64,000 nucleotides of DNA. Origin: Amycolatopsis sp. WQ 127309 (GTDB taxonomy: Bacteria > Actinomycetota > Actinomycetes > Mycobacteriales > Pseudonocardiaceae). The translations under genes were made by a program, and so were the position numbers. The stretch is taken from contig NZ_CP095481.1 of NCBI RefSeq assembly GCF_023023025.1, positions 3,348,001-3,412,000 of the forward strand, read 5' to 3'. The notes beneath the pieces were generated by a model. It was not told the origin of the DNA, did not search any database, and was given only the letters and a program-made list of their open reading frames with translations. Within the stretch, counting starts at the first letter, position 1. Every line of letters starts with the position of its first letter. Below, piece by piece: positions 9,601 to 23,250 of the stretch.

Positions 9601-9603
9601 CCC

Positions 9604-9632
9604 TGGACAGACCGCGCCGTTCGGGCTAGACT
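9604..9632 (+). promoter_or_regulatory. Probable rpoBC promoter
   Basis: TGGACA at 9604-9609 and TAGACT at 9627-9632 are separated by exactly 17 bases, a good match to principal-sigma promoters of high-GC actinobacteria. A transcript starting near 9639 would have a leader of about 127 nt before the rpoB TTG. Two further hints exist: TAGGAT at 9677-9682 without a clear -35, and TTGACA at 9701-9706 without a clear -10. Confidence 0.5.
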
Positions 9633-9765
9633 GCCTCTTTGCGCTGCCCTCTTTCAGGCTGCCCGGAGCCGGTAGTTAGGATAGTGGGCACACGGCACCC
9701 TTGACAGTCGCTCATAGCTGTTGCTATGGCGGCCGTCACCGCTCATGTCCCCGGAAGGACGCATC

Positions 9766-12700
9766 TTGGCAGTCTCTCCCGCGAACCAGGCCACTGCTGC
9801 GACCACCTCGGCTGAATCTCGCTCGGAGTCCACGGGAATCCCCGGCGCGCCCAAGCGGGTTTCCTTCGCAAAGATTCGCGAACCGCTCAACACCCCCAAC
9901 CTGCTCGACGTCCAGATCCAGTCGTTCCAGTGGTTCACCGGGGACGAAGCGTGGTTCGAACGCCGTGTCGAAGAAGGTGAAGAAAACCCGGTCGGCGGCC
10001 TCGAAGAGGTCCTCAACGAGATCTCCCCGATCGAGGACTTCTCCGGCTCGATGTCCCTGTCCTTCTCCGCTCCGCGCTTCGACGAGGTCAAGGCCTCGAT
10101 CGAGGAGTGCAAGGACAAGGACATGACGTACGCGGCCCCGCTGTTCGTCACGGCGGAGTTCGTCAACAACAACACGGGCGAGATCAAGAGCCAGACGGTC
10201 TTCCTGGGCGACTTCCCGGTGATGACCGACAAGGGCACCTTCATCATCAACGGCACCGAGCGTGTCGTCGTGTCCCAGCTGGTCCGCTCGCCGGGCGTCT
10301 ACTACTCGAAGGACGTCGACAAGACGACCGACAAGGACGTCTTCAGCGTCCGCGTGATCCCGAGCCGCGGCGCGTGGCTCGAGTTCGACGTCGACAAGCG
10401 CGACACCGTCGGCGTCCGGATCGACCGCAAGCGCCGCCAGCCGGTCACCGTGCTGCTGAAGGCGCTCGGCTGGACCACCGAGGCGATCCGCGAGCGCTTC
10501 TCCTTCTCGGAGACGCTGCTGGCGACCCTCGAGAAGGACCACACGGCCGGCACCGACGAGGCCCTGCTCGACATCTACCGCAAGCTGCGCCCGGGCGAGC
10601 CGCCCACGAAGGAGAGCGCGCAGACCCTGCTGGAGAACCTGTTCTTCAAGGCGAAGCGCTACGACCTGGCCAAGGTCGGCCGGTACAAGGTCAACAAGAA
10701 GCTCGGCCTGTCGACGCCGTACGACACGGGGACGCTGACCGAAGAGGACATCGTCACCACCATCGAGTACCTGGTCCGGCTGCACGCCGGCGAGGACCGG
10801 ATGGACGCCGACAACGGCACCGAGATCCCGGTCGAGACCGACGACATCGACCACTTCGGCAACCGTCGCCTGCGCACCGTCGGCGAGCTGATCCAGAACC
10901 AGATCCGGGTCGGCCTGTCGCGCACCGAGCGAGTCGTGCGTGAGCGCATGACCACGCAGGACGTCGAGGCGATCACCCCGCAGACCCTGATCAACATCCG
11001 CCCGATCGGCGCGGCGATCAAGGAGTTCTTCGGCACCTCGCAGCTGTCGCAGTTCATGGACCAGAACAACCCGCTGTCGGGCCTGACGCACAAGCGTCGT
11101 CTGTCGGCCCTCGGCCCGGGTGGTCTGTCCCGTGAGCGCGCCGGCATGGAGGTCCGGGACGTCCACCCGTCGCACTACGGCCGGATGTGCCCGATCGAGA
11201 CGCCGGAAGGCCCGAACATCGGCCTGATCGGCTCGCTCTGCTCCTACGCGCGGGTCAACCCGTTCGGCTTCATCGAGACGCCGTACCGCAAGGTCGTCGA
11301 GGGCCGGGTCACCGACCAGGTCGACTACCTGACCGCGGACGAGGAGGACCGGTACGTCAAGGCGCAGGCCAACGCACCGATCACCGACGACGGCACCTAC
11401 GTCGAAGACCGGGTCATGGCCCGCCGCAAGGGCGGCGAGGTCGAGCTGATCGACCCGCTCGACATCGACTACATGGACGTCTCGCCGCGGCAGATGGTCT
11501 CGGTCGCGACGGCGATGATCCCGTTCCTCGAGCACGACGACGCGAACCGCGCCCTGATGGGTGCGAACATGCAGCGCCAGGCCGTGCCGCTGCTCCGCAA
11601 CCAGGCGCCGTACGTCGGCACCGGGGTGGAGCTGCGTGCCGCGGTCGACGCCGGTGACGTGCTCGTCGCCGAGCAGTCGGGTGTCATCGAGGAGCTCTCG
11701 GCGGACCTGATCACGATCATGCACGACGACGGCACGCGGAAGAGCTACGGACTGTACAAGTTCCGCCGCTCGAACCACGGCACCTGCTTCAACCACCGCC
11801 CGATCGTCAACGAGGGCGACCGGGTCGAGCAGGGTCAGGTCATCGCCGACGGCCCGTCCACCGAGAACGGTGAGATGGCGCTCGGCAAGAACCTGCTCGT
11901 CGCGGTCATGCCGTGGGAGGGCCACAACTACGAGGACGCGATCATCCTCTCGGAGCGCCTGGTGCAGGACGACGTGCTCACGTCGATCCACATCGAGGAG
12001 CACGAGATCGACGCCCGCGACACCAAGCTGGGCGCCGAGGAGATCACCCGGGACATCCCGAACGTCTCCGAAGAGGTCCTCGCGGACCTCGACGAGCGCG
12101 GCATCATCCGGATCGGTGCCGAGGTCCGCGACGGCGACATCCTCGTCGGCAAGGTCACGCCGAAGGGCGAGACCGAGCTGACGCCGGAAGAGCGCCTGCT
12201 CCGCGCGATCTTCGGTGAGAAGGCCCGCGAAGTCCGCGACACCTCGCTGAAGGTGCCGCACGGCGAGACCGGCAAGGTCATCGGCATCCGCGTGTTCTCG
12301 CGCGAGGACGACGACGAGCTGCCCCCGGGCGTCAACGAGCTGGTCCGCGTCTACGTGGCCCAGAAGCGCAAGATCCAGCCGGGCGACAAGCTCGCCGGGC
12401 GCCACGGCAACAAGGGCGTCATCGGCAAGATCCTGCCGGCCGAGGACATGCCGTTCATGGAGGACGGCACGCCCGTCGACATCATCCTGAACACGCACGG
12501 TGTGCCGCGACGGATGAACATCGGCCAGATCCTCGAGCTGCACCTGGGCTGGCTGGCCTCGCAGGGCTGGGAGATCAAGGGCAACCCCGACTGGGCGAAG
12601 AACCTCAACGAGGAGCTCTACGACGTCGCGCCCGGCACGAACACCGCGACCCCGGTGTTCGACGGCGCGAAGGAAGAGGAGCTCACCGGGCTGCTCGGGG

Positions 12701-13269
12701 CGACCAAGCCGAACCGCGACGGCGAGCGCATGGTCAAGGAGAACGGCAAGGCCACGCTGCTCGACGGCCGCTCCGGCGAGCCGTACCCGTACCCGGTCGC
12801 CGTCGGCTACATGTACATCCTGAAGCTGCACCACCTGGTCGACGACAAGATCCACGCCCGCTCCACCGGTCCGTACTCGATGATCACGCAGCAGCCGCTG
12901 GGTGGTAAGGCGCAGTTCGGTGGCCAGCGCTTCGGTGAGATGGAGTGCTGGGCGATGCAGGCGTACGGCGCTGCCTACACGCTGCAGGAGCTGCTGACGA
13001 TCAAGTCGGACGACGTGGTCGGCCGCGTCAAGGTGTACGAGGCCATCGTCAAGGGGGAGAACATCCCCGAGCCGGGTATCCCGGAGTCGTTCAAGGTGCT
13101 CCTCAAGGAGCTCCAGTCGCTGTGCCTGAACGTCGAGGTGCTCTCCAGCGACGGTGCGGCCATCGAGATGCGCGACTCCGACGACGAGGACCTCGAGCGC
13201 GCGGCGGCGAACCTCGGCATCAACCTGTCCCGCAACGAGTCGCCCTCGGTGGACGACGTCGTGCACTGA
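9766..13269 (+). CDS. rpoB: DNA-directed RNA polymerase subunit beta
   Basis: 1167 aa from TTG 9766, with GGAAGGA at 9753-9759 as ribosome site; the N-terminus then reads (M)AVSPANQ, and TTG starts are usual for actinobacterial rpoB. Upstream in-frame ATGs are less well placed. Fork-loop/rifampicin region at residues 424-450 reads [15 protein letters not shown] then [14 protein letters not shown]432, H442 and S447 (E. coli D516, H526, S531) are all the sensitive-type residues. The active-site blocks [15 protein letters not shown] and [18 protein letters not shown] are present. It is followed by rpoC after 89 bases. Confidence 0.98.
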   Translation: MAVSPANQATAATTSAESRSESTGIPGAPKRVSFAKIREPLNTPNLLDVQIQSFQWFTGDEAWFERRVEEGEENPVGGLEEVLNEISPIEDFSGSMSLSFSAPRFDEVKASIEECKDKDMTYAAPLFVTAEFVNNNTGEIKSQTVFLGDFPVMTDKGTFIINGTERVVVSQLVRSPGVYYSKDVDKTTDKDVFSVRVIPSRGAWLEFDVDKRDTVGVRIDRKRRQPVTVLLKALGWTTEAIRERFSFSETLLATLEKDHTAGTDEALLDIYRKLRPGEPPTKESAQTLLENLFFKAKRYDLAKVGRYKVNKKLGLSTPYDTGTLTEEDIVTTIEYLVRLHAGEDRMDADNGTEIPVETDDIDHFGNRRLRTVGELIQNQIRVGLSRTERVVRERMTTQDVEAITPQTLINIRPIGAAIKEFFGTSQLSQFMDQNNPLSGLTHKRRLSALGPGGLSRERAGMEVRDVHPSHYGRMCPIETPEGPNIGLIGSLCSYARVNPFGFIETPYRKVVEGRVTDQVDYLTADEEDRYVKAQANAPITDDGTYVEDRVMARRKGGEVELIDPLDIDYMDVSPRQMVSVATAMIPFLEHDDANRALMGANMQRQAVPLLRNQAPYVGTGVELRAAVDAGDVLVAEQSGVIEELSADLITIMHDDGTRKSYGLYKFRRSNHGTCFNHRPIVNEGDRVEQGQVIADGPSTENGEMALGKNLLVAVMPWEGHNYEDAIILSERLVQDDVLTSIHIEEHEIDARDTKLGAEEITRDIPNVSEEVLADLDERGIIRIGAEVRDGDILVGKVTPKGETELTPEERLLRAIFGEKAREVRDTSLKVPHGETGKVIGIRVFSREDDDELPPGVNELVRVYVAQKRKIQPGDKLAGRHGNKGVIGKILPAEDMPFMEDGTPVDIILNTHGVPRRMNIGQILELHLGWLASQGWEIKGNPDWAKNLNEELYDVAPGTNTATPVFDGAKEEELTGLLGATKPNRDGERMVKENGKATLLDGRSGEPYPYPVAVGYMYILKLHHLVDDKIHARSTGPYSMITQQPLGGKAQFGGQRFGEMECWAMQAYGAAYTLQELLTIKSDDVVGRVKVYEAIVKGENIPEPGIPESFKVLLKELQSLCLNVEVLSSDGAAIEMRDSDDEDLERAAANLGINLSRNESPSVDDVVH

Positions 13270-13358
13270 TCGCGAGCTGAGCCGGGACCTGCCTCCCGCG
13301 GGTCCCGGCTCGCCCGCCAACCCCTCTAGTCGAATCAACCCCAAGGGGATGCAAAGAC

Positions 13359-17270
<3,912 letters not shown>

Positions 17271-17288
17271 CGAAGCTGATCCACGAGA

Positions 17289-17320
17289 AGGGCCCCCGCC
17301 GGGTTTCCGGCGGGGGCCCT
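17289..17320 (+). terminator. rpoBC intrinsic terminator
   Basis: A 14-bp perfect stem (17289-17302 with 17307-17320) closes a GTTT loop 18 bases after the rpoC stop. The right arm runs into TTCCCGTTT. There is no long T run, as usual in this GC range. Confidence 0.85.
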
Positions 17321-17424
17321 TCCCGTTTCCGGCGTGCCCGCGGTGACGGCTCTTTCGGCGGGCCGTGGCGCTGCCCGGCTTGCTCACCTACCGCCGGGCT
17401 GCGGTGACAGAGCTGAACGAGACA

Positions 17425-17456
17425 GTGCCCCCCGGTCCACTGTGGACCGGGGGCAC
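17425..17456 (-). terminator. Terminator of the VanX-type dipeptidase gene
   Basis: An inverted repeat of about 15 bp with a single extra C (17425-17440 with 17442-17456) and an almost absent loop lies just past the stop of the minus-strand gene at 17463. It separates that gene from the convergent rpoC. Confidence 0.6.
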
Positions 17457-17462
17457 CGTCGT

Positions 17463-18248
17463 TCACGGGAGGCCGTGGCGGCTCACCGGGAAGTCGAAGT
17501 ACGTGTCCGGGAACGGCTCGTTGTCCAGGGTGTAGTGCCACCACTCCTCGGGCAGGTTGTGGAAGCCCGCCGCGATCAGGGTGGTCCGGAGCAGGTCGCG
17601 GTGCTGCCGCGCGATGCCCGTGATCGCCGGGTTGTCGGTGTGGGCGAGCGGGTCGAAGCAGTCGTAGCCCGTGCCCATGTCGACCGTGTTGTCGGGGAAG
17701 CGGCTGCCCTGCGGCGCGAAGCACGGCCTCAGCGGCTCGCCCGGGAAGTAGGGCCGCTGGGGCCGCGGCGGGATCCTGACGAGCGTGAGGTCCATGGTGC
17801 TGCCGCGGCTGTGCCCGGACTTCTCGGCGATGTAGCCGTCCTCGAAGAGCCGGTCCTTGGCGACGTTCGGGTAGAATTCGGCCTTCATCTTCTCGTCGGC
17901 GAGGTCCTTCGCCCACCGCACGAAGTGGTCGACCGCGCGTTGCGGCCGGTAGCAGTCGTAGACCTTGAGCGTGTAGCCCAGCTTCCGCAGCTGCGTCTGG
18001 GCGGTGCGCAGGCCCTCGGCGGCCTGCCGGGTCAGGACGCAGGTGGGCTCGAGGTACCCGTCGACGCGCCGGCCGACGAAGTTGTGCGGGGTGGCGTAGC
18101 GGATGTCCTGCAGGATCGACGGCGCGACATCGGACAGGGCGACGAACTCGTGCGACGTGGTGGTCGCCTCGGCCGGGCCGGGGACGGCGAAGGTGGACAG
18201 GGCCGCGAGAGTGACGGCGAGGGTGCGTATCCGGGTGGAAATCGGCAT
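17463..18248 (-). CDS. Secreted D-Ala-D-Ala dipeptidase-like peptidase (M15D, VanX family)
   Basis: 261 aa. An N-terminal signal peptide (about residues 1-28, ending AEA) precedes a VanX-type domain. SGHSRGSTMD gives zinc ligands His146 and Asp153, EEWWH gives catalytic Glu235 and ligand His238, and the conserved Arg in YRPQ is at 101. Family members cleave D-Ala-D-Ala dipeptide. VanX itself is cytoplasmic and linked to vanH/vanA, but those are absent here and the signal peptide points to an extracellular role in peptidoglycan turnover (inference). Confidence 0.85.
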   Translation of the reverse strand: MPISTRIRTLAVTLAALSTFAVPGPAEATTTSHEFVALSDVAPSILQDIRYATPHNFVGRRVDGYLEPTCVLTRQAAEGLRTAQTQLRKLGYTLKVYDCYRPQRAVDHFVRWAKDLADEKMKAEFYPNVAKDRLFEDGYIAEKSGHSRGSTMDLTLVRIPPRPQRPYFPGEPLRPCFAPQGSRFPDNTVDMGTGYDCFDPLAHTDNPAITGIARQHRDLLRTTLIAAGFHNLPEEWWHYTLDNEPFPDTYFDFPVSRHGLP

Positions 18249-18431
18249 ACCGCACGTCTAGCAGGAAATCGTCTCGCGATCAGCCGCCGCTCAGGGGGAG
18301 ACTTGACGGATTTTGGCCGATTTGCGTGCGGTGTAACGGTTTTCGCGCGCAGGGTCGTGACGTCCGGTAGCCGAGCCGTTGTCGGCAAATCTTCCGTCAC
18401 CGTGATCGCGGTCGGCTGGGGAAGATGGGCT

Positions 18432-19073
18432 GTGGCTGACTCTGTGCCCTTCACGGACAACTTCTCGGACCTCTCCAACACGCAGGGGTACCAGTTCGAG
18501 TTCCGCTGTGAACGCTGCGGGAACGGTTTCCGTTCCGCGTTCCAGCGCGACAACATGGAAACCGGGCGAAGCGTGCTTCGCACCGTCGGCTCGTTCTTCG
18601 GCGGGACGCTGCGGGACCTGAGCAACTCGGCCGACCAGTGGCGCTACGACCGCGCGACGAACTCGCCCGCCAAGGACCGCGCGCTGGCCGCGGCCGTCAA
18701 GGAGATCACCCCGAGCTTCCGGCAGTGCCGCGGCTGCGGCGACTGGATGTGCCACGACCAGTGCTGGAACGAGGAGATCGGCCAGTGCCTGCGCTGCTCG
18801 CCGAGCGTCGCCGAGGAGATCTCGCGCGCGCAGGCTTCCGCGCAGCGCGACCAGATCTGGGACAAGGCCCGCGAGCGGGACTGGACGTCCGGTCTCGACA
18901 TCGACACCCGCGCGAAGGTGTCCTGCCCGGGCTGCGGCCTCAAGGCCGAAGGCGGCAAGTTCTGCCAGTCGTGCGGCACCGCGCTGGCGATGAAGGTGCG
19001 CTGCGGCGGCTGTGGCAGCGAGAGCAACAAGGCCGGAGCGATGTTCTGCTCGGACTGCGGCAACCGATTCTGA
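18432..19073 (+). CDS. Zinc-ribbon protein of unknown function
   Basis: 213 aa from GTG 18432, with GGGGAAG at 18419-18425. CxxC pairs occur throughout: CERCG near residue 24, CRGCGDWMCHDQC and CLRC in the middle, then two rubredoxin-like knuckles at the C-terminus (CPGCG...CQSCG and CGGCG...CSDCG), so at least three zinc sites are likely. No signal peptide or membrane segment is seen. The C-terminal pair resembles double-zinc-ribbon adaptor modules. Divergent from the dipeptidase gene and closed by a strong terminator, so probably monocistronic. No specific function is proposed. Confidence 0.7.
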   Translation: MADSVPFTDNFSDLSNTQGYQFEFRCERCGNGFRSAFQRDNMETGRSVLRTVGSFFGGTLRDLSNSADQWRYDRATNSPAKDRALAAAVKEITPSFRQCRGCGDWMCHDQCWNEEIGQCLRCSPSVAEEISRAQASAQRDQIWDKARERDWTSGLDIDTRAKVSCPGCGLKAEGGKFCQSCGTALAMKVRCGGCGSESNKAGAMFCSDCGNRF

Positions 19074-19110
19074 CCCGGAGTTCCCGGCATCCATAACGAG
19101 TGAGTAACGA

Positions 19111-19140
19111 GCAGCCCCGGCGTTCAGGCGCCGGGGCTGC
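19111..19140 (+). terminator. Terminator of the zinc-ribbon gene
   Basis: Perfect 12-bp stem (19111-19122 with 19129-19140) and a six-base loop TTCAGG, 37 bases after the stop. Confidence 0.8.
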
Positions 19141-19435
19141 GCCATTGTGACCAACCGTGACACCGCCGGGTGGTCCAACCGTTGCGCAACCGCGGCGGTC
19201 ACCCTTTCGGCCCAATGGTGGCGCGCAACTCGGTCCGAGTCGTGAGACATTCACCCGCTCGGGTCTTTTCTCATTCTTTGATCACGGCTGGACGCTTTGC
19301 CCGCTCGGCGCGAATATTCCGCCGGTGTCCGCCGGTCCCGGCTGGTGACACTTTCCGTTGTGCCCCAACGATTCCCCGGTGAATCGGTGGTTCGGCGCGC
19401 CCTTTTCCGCCCGGGAAATGAGAACAGGGAGACGA
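19141..19435. other. Upstream region of the SBP56-like gene
   Basis: No gene is seen. The stretch is more AT-rich than its surroundings and includes a perfect 10-bp palindrome GTTGCGCAAC at 19181-19190, possibly an operator. No confident -35/-10 pair was found. Confidence 0.35.
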
Positions 19436-21283
19436 ATGCGATCGAAACCGTTGCGTCCCGGCCGGTGGCGAAAGGTGGTGACCGGCGCCGCGGCGTTCGC
19501 CCTCGCCGTCGGCGCGGTCACGTACACCGGGTCGGCCACCGGCGCCTACGCCGACGTCCAGACCATCACGGACGCGAAGACGGCGTCCGACGGCAAGCAG
19601 TACTGGGTGCAGAACCACCTGGTGACGAAGGATCTCGCGGCGCGCGCCGAGGGCACGCCGAAGAAGTGGCTGCTGGTCTGGGCCGGCGACGAGAACATCG
19701 CCGACACCCTCGTCAAGGACGTCAAGAACCTGCCGGGCACCCTCGGCGGCGGGCTCAACAAGATCAAGAACGCCTTGCCCGGCCCGGACTTCCTCGCCGT
19801 GATCGACGCGACGCAGGGGTCGCCGACCTACGGCAAGGTCGTCAACACCGCGACCGTCGGCCCGCTGGTCGAGAACGAGCCGCACCACATGCAGTACGTG
19901 TGGCACAAGGGCGACACCGTCTACGCCGGCGCGCTGTTCGCCGCCGCGACGTACGCCTTCGACGTCAGCGCGCTGCCGCAGCTCAAGCTCAAGGGCGTCA
20001 GCCTGCCGACCAACACCCTTGGCGGCAGCGTCCCGGACGCCTACTGGGTGCTGAAGGACGGCACCGCGTACGGCACTTACATGGGCGGCCCGGTCGTCCC
20101 CGGCCCGCACAGCTACGCCGACGGCTCGACCCAGATCGGAAACGGCTTCGCGGGCAGCCCCGGCGAGGTCGTCCACTTCGGACAGAACGCGCAGGTGCTC
20201 TCGGAGTCCCCGGCGGCGACCCCGCAGGGCGACAACCGGAAGCTCTGCGACAACCTGCCGCAGCTGGGCAAGCCGACGTGCGCCAACCCGCACGGCATCC
20301 AGGCCCGCGAGGACCTCAACACGCTCGTCACCAGCGACTACGCCGAGCCGCGCAACATCATCCTCGACCCGGTGAAGCAGCCGTCGCCGTACCTGCGCCG
20401 GCCGACCGTGCGGACCTGGGACATCGCCGACCGCAACCACCCGAAGCTGAAGTCGGTGTCGTACCTGCAGGACGGCCCGCGCGCCGATCCGGCCGACCCG
20501 CTGCACGCCGAGAGCCGCGCGGTCATGGAGACGACGGTGACGAACCTGCCCGGGCACAAGGGCGCGTTCGCCCAGACCATGCAGGGCGGCGCGGTGTTCT
20601 ACACGCCGGACATCACCGCGGCCGAGCCGCACTGGATCGAGGTGTTCGACGACGGCGCCGCGAACAAGGCCATCTACCCGAACAACGACTCGAACGGCGC
20701 CAGCTCCAACGGCGGCTGGATCCAGACGAGCCCGGACGACAAGTACCTCTACCGCGCTATCGTCGGGCGGCAGAAGGGCACCCTCTCGGCGGACGACCCC
20801 GGCACCACCGGCGGCGTCTACGTCCTCGACATCCGGAAGCTGCTCGCCGCCGGCGACCGGATCGAGGACATCCAGGGCCGGGTCGACACCAAGGCGAAGG
20901 CGCAGCAGGGCGGGGGCGGCGACCTGCCGACCGTCGTCGGCGCGGCCCCGATCAACCCCGGCACGCCGGGCGCGGGCCCGCACTGGGGCGCCTACGACAA
21001 CCTGGCGCTCGGCGATGACGGTTTTTACCACGAAACGGACACGCCGCAGCACCTCGCGGTGTCGAACTACTTCGTCGCACGGTCCGGTTTGGACGGTGAC
21101 CACAAGGTCAACCTGCTGGACATCGGACCGGACGGGAAGATCGCCGTCGACCCGGACTTCCGGGACGAATTCACCGGCCAGGTCGGCATCAACTTCAACC
21201 GCAAGTCGTGGCCGCACGGGGACTTCGGCAACGCCAAGCCGCACTCCGAGCTGTTCGTGGTCGCGGACGCGACCGTCAAGTAG
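19436..21283 (+). CDS. Putative secreted SBP56/methanethiol-oxidase-like beta-propeller protein
   Basis: 615 aa from ATG 19436, chosen for the AGGGAG site at 19426-19431; earlier in-frame ATGs have none. A signal peptide ends near AYA at residue 39. Features reminiscent of selenium-binding protein SBP56 are the HH pair (His150/151 in EPHHMQY), blades such as VRTWDIADRNHPKL and DDKYLYRAIV, and a C-terminal block LLDIGPDGKIAVDPDFRDEF then SWPHGDFG. SBP56 relatives include copper-dependent methanethiol oxidases. The match is by motif reading only and activity is uncertain. First gene of a four-gene unit. Confidence 0.55.
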   Translation: MRSKPLRPGRWRKVVTGAAAFALAVGAVTYTGSATGAYADVQTITDAKTASDGKQYWVQNHLVTKDLAARAEGTPKKWLLVWAGDENIADTLVKDVKNLPGTLGGGLNKIKNALPGPDFLAVIDATQGSPTYGKVVNTATVGPLVENEPHHMQYVWHKGDTVYAGALFAAATYAFDVSALPQLKLKGVSLPTNTLGGSVPDAYWVLKDGTAYGTYMGGPVVPGPHSYADGSTQIGNGFAGSPGEVVHFGQNAQVLSESPAATPQGDNRKLCDNLPQLGKPTCANPHGIQAREDLNTLVTSDYAEPRNIILDPVKQPSPYLRRPTVRTWDIADRNHPKLKSVSYLQDGPRADPADPLHAESRAVMETTVTNLPGHKGAFAQTMQGGAVFYTPDITAAEPHWIEVFDDGAANKAIYPNNDSNGASSNGGWIQTSPDDKYLYRAIVGRQKGTLSADDPGTTGGVYVLDIRKLLAAGDRIEDIQGRVDTKAKAQQGGGGDLPTVVGAAPINPGTPGAGPHWGAYDNLALGDDGFYHETDTPQHLAVSNYFVARSGLDGDHKVNLLDIGPDGKIAVDPDFRDEFTGQVGINFNRKSWPHGDFGNAKPHSELFVVADATVK

Positions 21284-21303
21284 TCCCCGACCTGGGAGTC
21301 CTG

Positions 21304-23004
21304 ATGGATCACGACCACGCCGCCCCGGCCGGTTCGTCCACAGTGGACGTCCTGGCGCTGGTGCTGCGGCTGGCGCTGCTGCTTTCGACGGCGTTCCTCG
21401 CCGGCGGCGGGCTGGTGCCCGGGCCGGCGCGCCGCACGCTGTACGTCCTGGGCGGGACCTCCGCCTCGCTCGCCGTGGTCTCGGAGTTCGCGGTCGACGT
21501 CAACGTCGTCGCCCTCGCGGTCCACGTCGTGCTCGCGGTCGCGGTGCCGATCCTCGTCCGGTGGCCGAAGGCCGGCCGCTGGGCTTCGGTCGCACTGCTG
21601 GTCCTGGTCGTGCTGGAAACGTCGTCGGGCGGTTCCGGCGTCGGGTTCGCGCTCGACTCGGTGTTCGTCGCCGGGGCCGCCGTCTGGTTCGGCTTCGCGG
21701 TCAACGGGCCCGTCCCGACGTCGTCGTCGTCGTCGTCGTCGATCCGGCCCGGCCCCCTGGCCCTCACCCTCGGCGGGCTCTTGGTCCTCGCCGGCGCGGT
21801 GCGGTTCGGGGTGTCCGGCGTCGGCTTCGACCGGCGGCTGCACAGCACGGTCTTCGGGATCGCGGTGCTCACCGTCGTGGTCCTCCCGCTGGTGGTGACC
21901 GGGCTCGCGGCGGTCCTGCGCGGGCGGGCCTACCGGTTCGGCGCGGTCGGCGTCGCGCTCGGGTTCGTCGCGTGGAGCGCGCTCGGCGCGATTCCGGCGC
22001 CGCCGCCGTTGCCCGTGCCGGGGGTGCCGCTGCTGGCCGGCCGGGCGGGCTTCCCGGTGCTGGTCAGCCCGCAGCGGCCGGGCCGCAACCTCGTCCACTT
22101 CCCGGCGAGCGCGGGCGAGGACCTGTCGGCCGGCGTGCGCGGGGGAGTGCTCACCAAGGCCGTGGTGCGGGCCGGGGCCGCGGGCACCTGGGCCGACGTC
22201 GACCTGCCGGCCGGGCGCAGTGACCTGGAGATCCACCGCGGCGGCACGACGACGGTCGTCGAGGTCGACGCGGGGGAGACGCCGGGCCCGTCGATCACCG
22301 ACGCCGACGCGCCGGAGTGCGCGGCGGCGGCGCTCGGCGGCCTGGTCGCCGGTCGCTCCGACGTGCTGACCGCGTGCCCGTCCGGCGCGCTGACGCCGGC
22401 GGACAGCGGGGCGCTGGTCAAGCTCGTCGAGTTCCTCGCGGGGCGGAAGCCGTCGGCGATCACGCTGGTCGAGGACGACTCACCCCGCGGCGTCGCGGCG
22501 GCGAAACTGGTGCGCGAGACGGCGGCGCGCACCGGGTTGGCCGTGCAGCCGGACGCCGGGCCGGACACCGCGCTCGTCGTCGTCGCCGGCTGGGCCCCGG
22601 CGTACCTGGCGATGACGCGCGCCGCCGAGTCGCAACGCCTGGAGCCGACCCACCAGTACGGGCTCTACCTGGCGCCGTGGCTGCTCAACGGGCCGATCGT
22701 CAACGCGGTCGCGAGCGCGTCGCTGCCGCTGCGGTTCGACCCGCGGGAAGCGACGGCGGTCGGGTACGCCGTCGCGGTCGGCGACCGCTTCGGCGGCGAA
22801 AGCCCGTCTGCCGGCGGTTTTCGCAGCTGGCTCGGGGCAGGCAACCCGGCGGGTGACGTCCAGATCTTCGCGGCCGCCCAGGTCAACGCCATGCCGATGT
22901 ACCCCACCGAACCCCACGCCACCGGAATGGTGATGGACCGCGACTACGCGGGCCAGTGGGTGCCCGACGGAACCATCGTGCCGATCACGTCGGTTCTCCG
23001 CTGA
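21304..23004 (+). CDS. Polytopic membrane protein with large extracytoplasmic domain, unknown function
   Basis: 566 aa from ATG 21304, 20 bases after the preceding stop, so the two are likely co-transcribed. The N-terminus is His-rich (MDHDH). About eight hydrophobic segments occupy residues 12-235, with a Ser run (TSSSSSSSI) in one loop. The remaining 330 residues are soluble. The stretch SAITLVEDDSPRGVAAAKLV followed by VVVAGWAPAYLAM looks like a type I periplasmic-binding fold. I do not recognise a named family with confidence. It may be the membrane partner of the secreted propeller protein. Confidence 0.6.
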   Translation: MDHDHAAPAGSSTVDVLALVLRLALLLSTAFLAGGGLVPGPARRTLYVLGGTSASLAVVSEFAVDVNVVALAVHVVLAVAVPILVRWPKAGRWASVALLVLVVLETSSGGSGVGFALDSVFVAGAAVWFGFAVNGPVPTSSSSSSSIRPGPLALTLGGLLVLAGAVRFGVSGVGFDRRLHSTVFGIAVLTVVVLPLVVTGLAAVLRGRAYRFGAVGVALGFVAWSALGAIPAPPPLPVPGVPLLAGRAGFPVLVSPQRPGRNLVHFPASAGEDLSAGVRGGVLTKAVVRAGAAGTWADVDLPAGRSDLEIHRGGTTTVVEVDAGETPGPSITDADAPECAAAALGGLVAGRSDVLTACPSGALTPADSGALVKLVEFLAGRKPSAITLVEDDSPRGVAAAKLVRETAARTGLAVQPDAGPDTALVVVAGWAPAYLAMTRAAESQRLEPTHQYGLYLAPWLLNGPIVNAVASASLPLRFDPREATAVGYAVAVGDRFGGESPSAGGFRSWLGAGNPAGDVQIFAAAQVNAMPMYPTEPHATGMVMDRDYAGQWVPDGTIVPITSVLR

Positions 23005-23030
23005 ATCCCTTGTGTCGAAAGGAAGTTCTC

Positions 23031-23225
23031 ATGAAGCGTCTCGCTGCCCGCGTGCTGCTGCCGCTCGCCGCGGCGACCGCGCTCACCGGCCTGGCCGGCG
23101 GCGTCGCCGGTGCCGACCCGACCGACGGCTCGGTCTGGGTCGGGCCCGGCCTCGACCTCGGCAGCGTGCTCGGGCCGGTCGGTCTGCTCGCACCGGTGTT
23201 CGGGCTCATCACCGCGATTTCCTGA
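23031..23225 (+). CDS. Small secreted peptide 1
   Basis: 64 aa from ATG 23031 with AAAGGAAG upstream. A typical signal peptide (MKRLAARVLLPL, then an Ala/Gly-rich h-region) likely ends at VAGA before DPTDGSVWVGPG, leaving about 37 mature residues that are Gly/Leu/Pro/Val-rich and end in LITAIS. It has no Cys. It sits 26 bases after the membrane-protein gene and 25 bases before a second secreted peptide, so it is probably part of the same transcript. Function unknown; a surface-active or matrix role is possible. Confidence 0.65.
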   Translation: MKRLAARVLLPLAAATALTGLAGGVAGADPTDGSVWVGPGLDLGSVLGPVGLLAPVFGLITAIS

Positions 23226-23250
23226 GTACAAAACAGAAAGGTTGGGAACG

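Noticed and set aside
21715..21745. TCG trinucleotide run as a regulatory repeat
   Set aside because: It encodes the Ser run in a loop of the membrane protein and is in frame; simple codon reiteration explains it.
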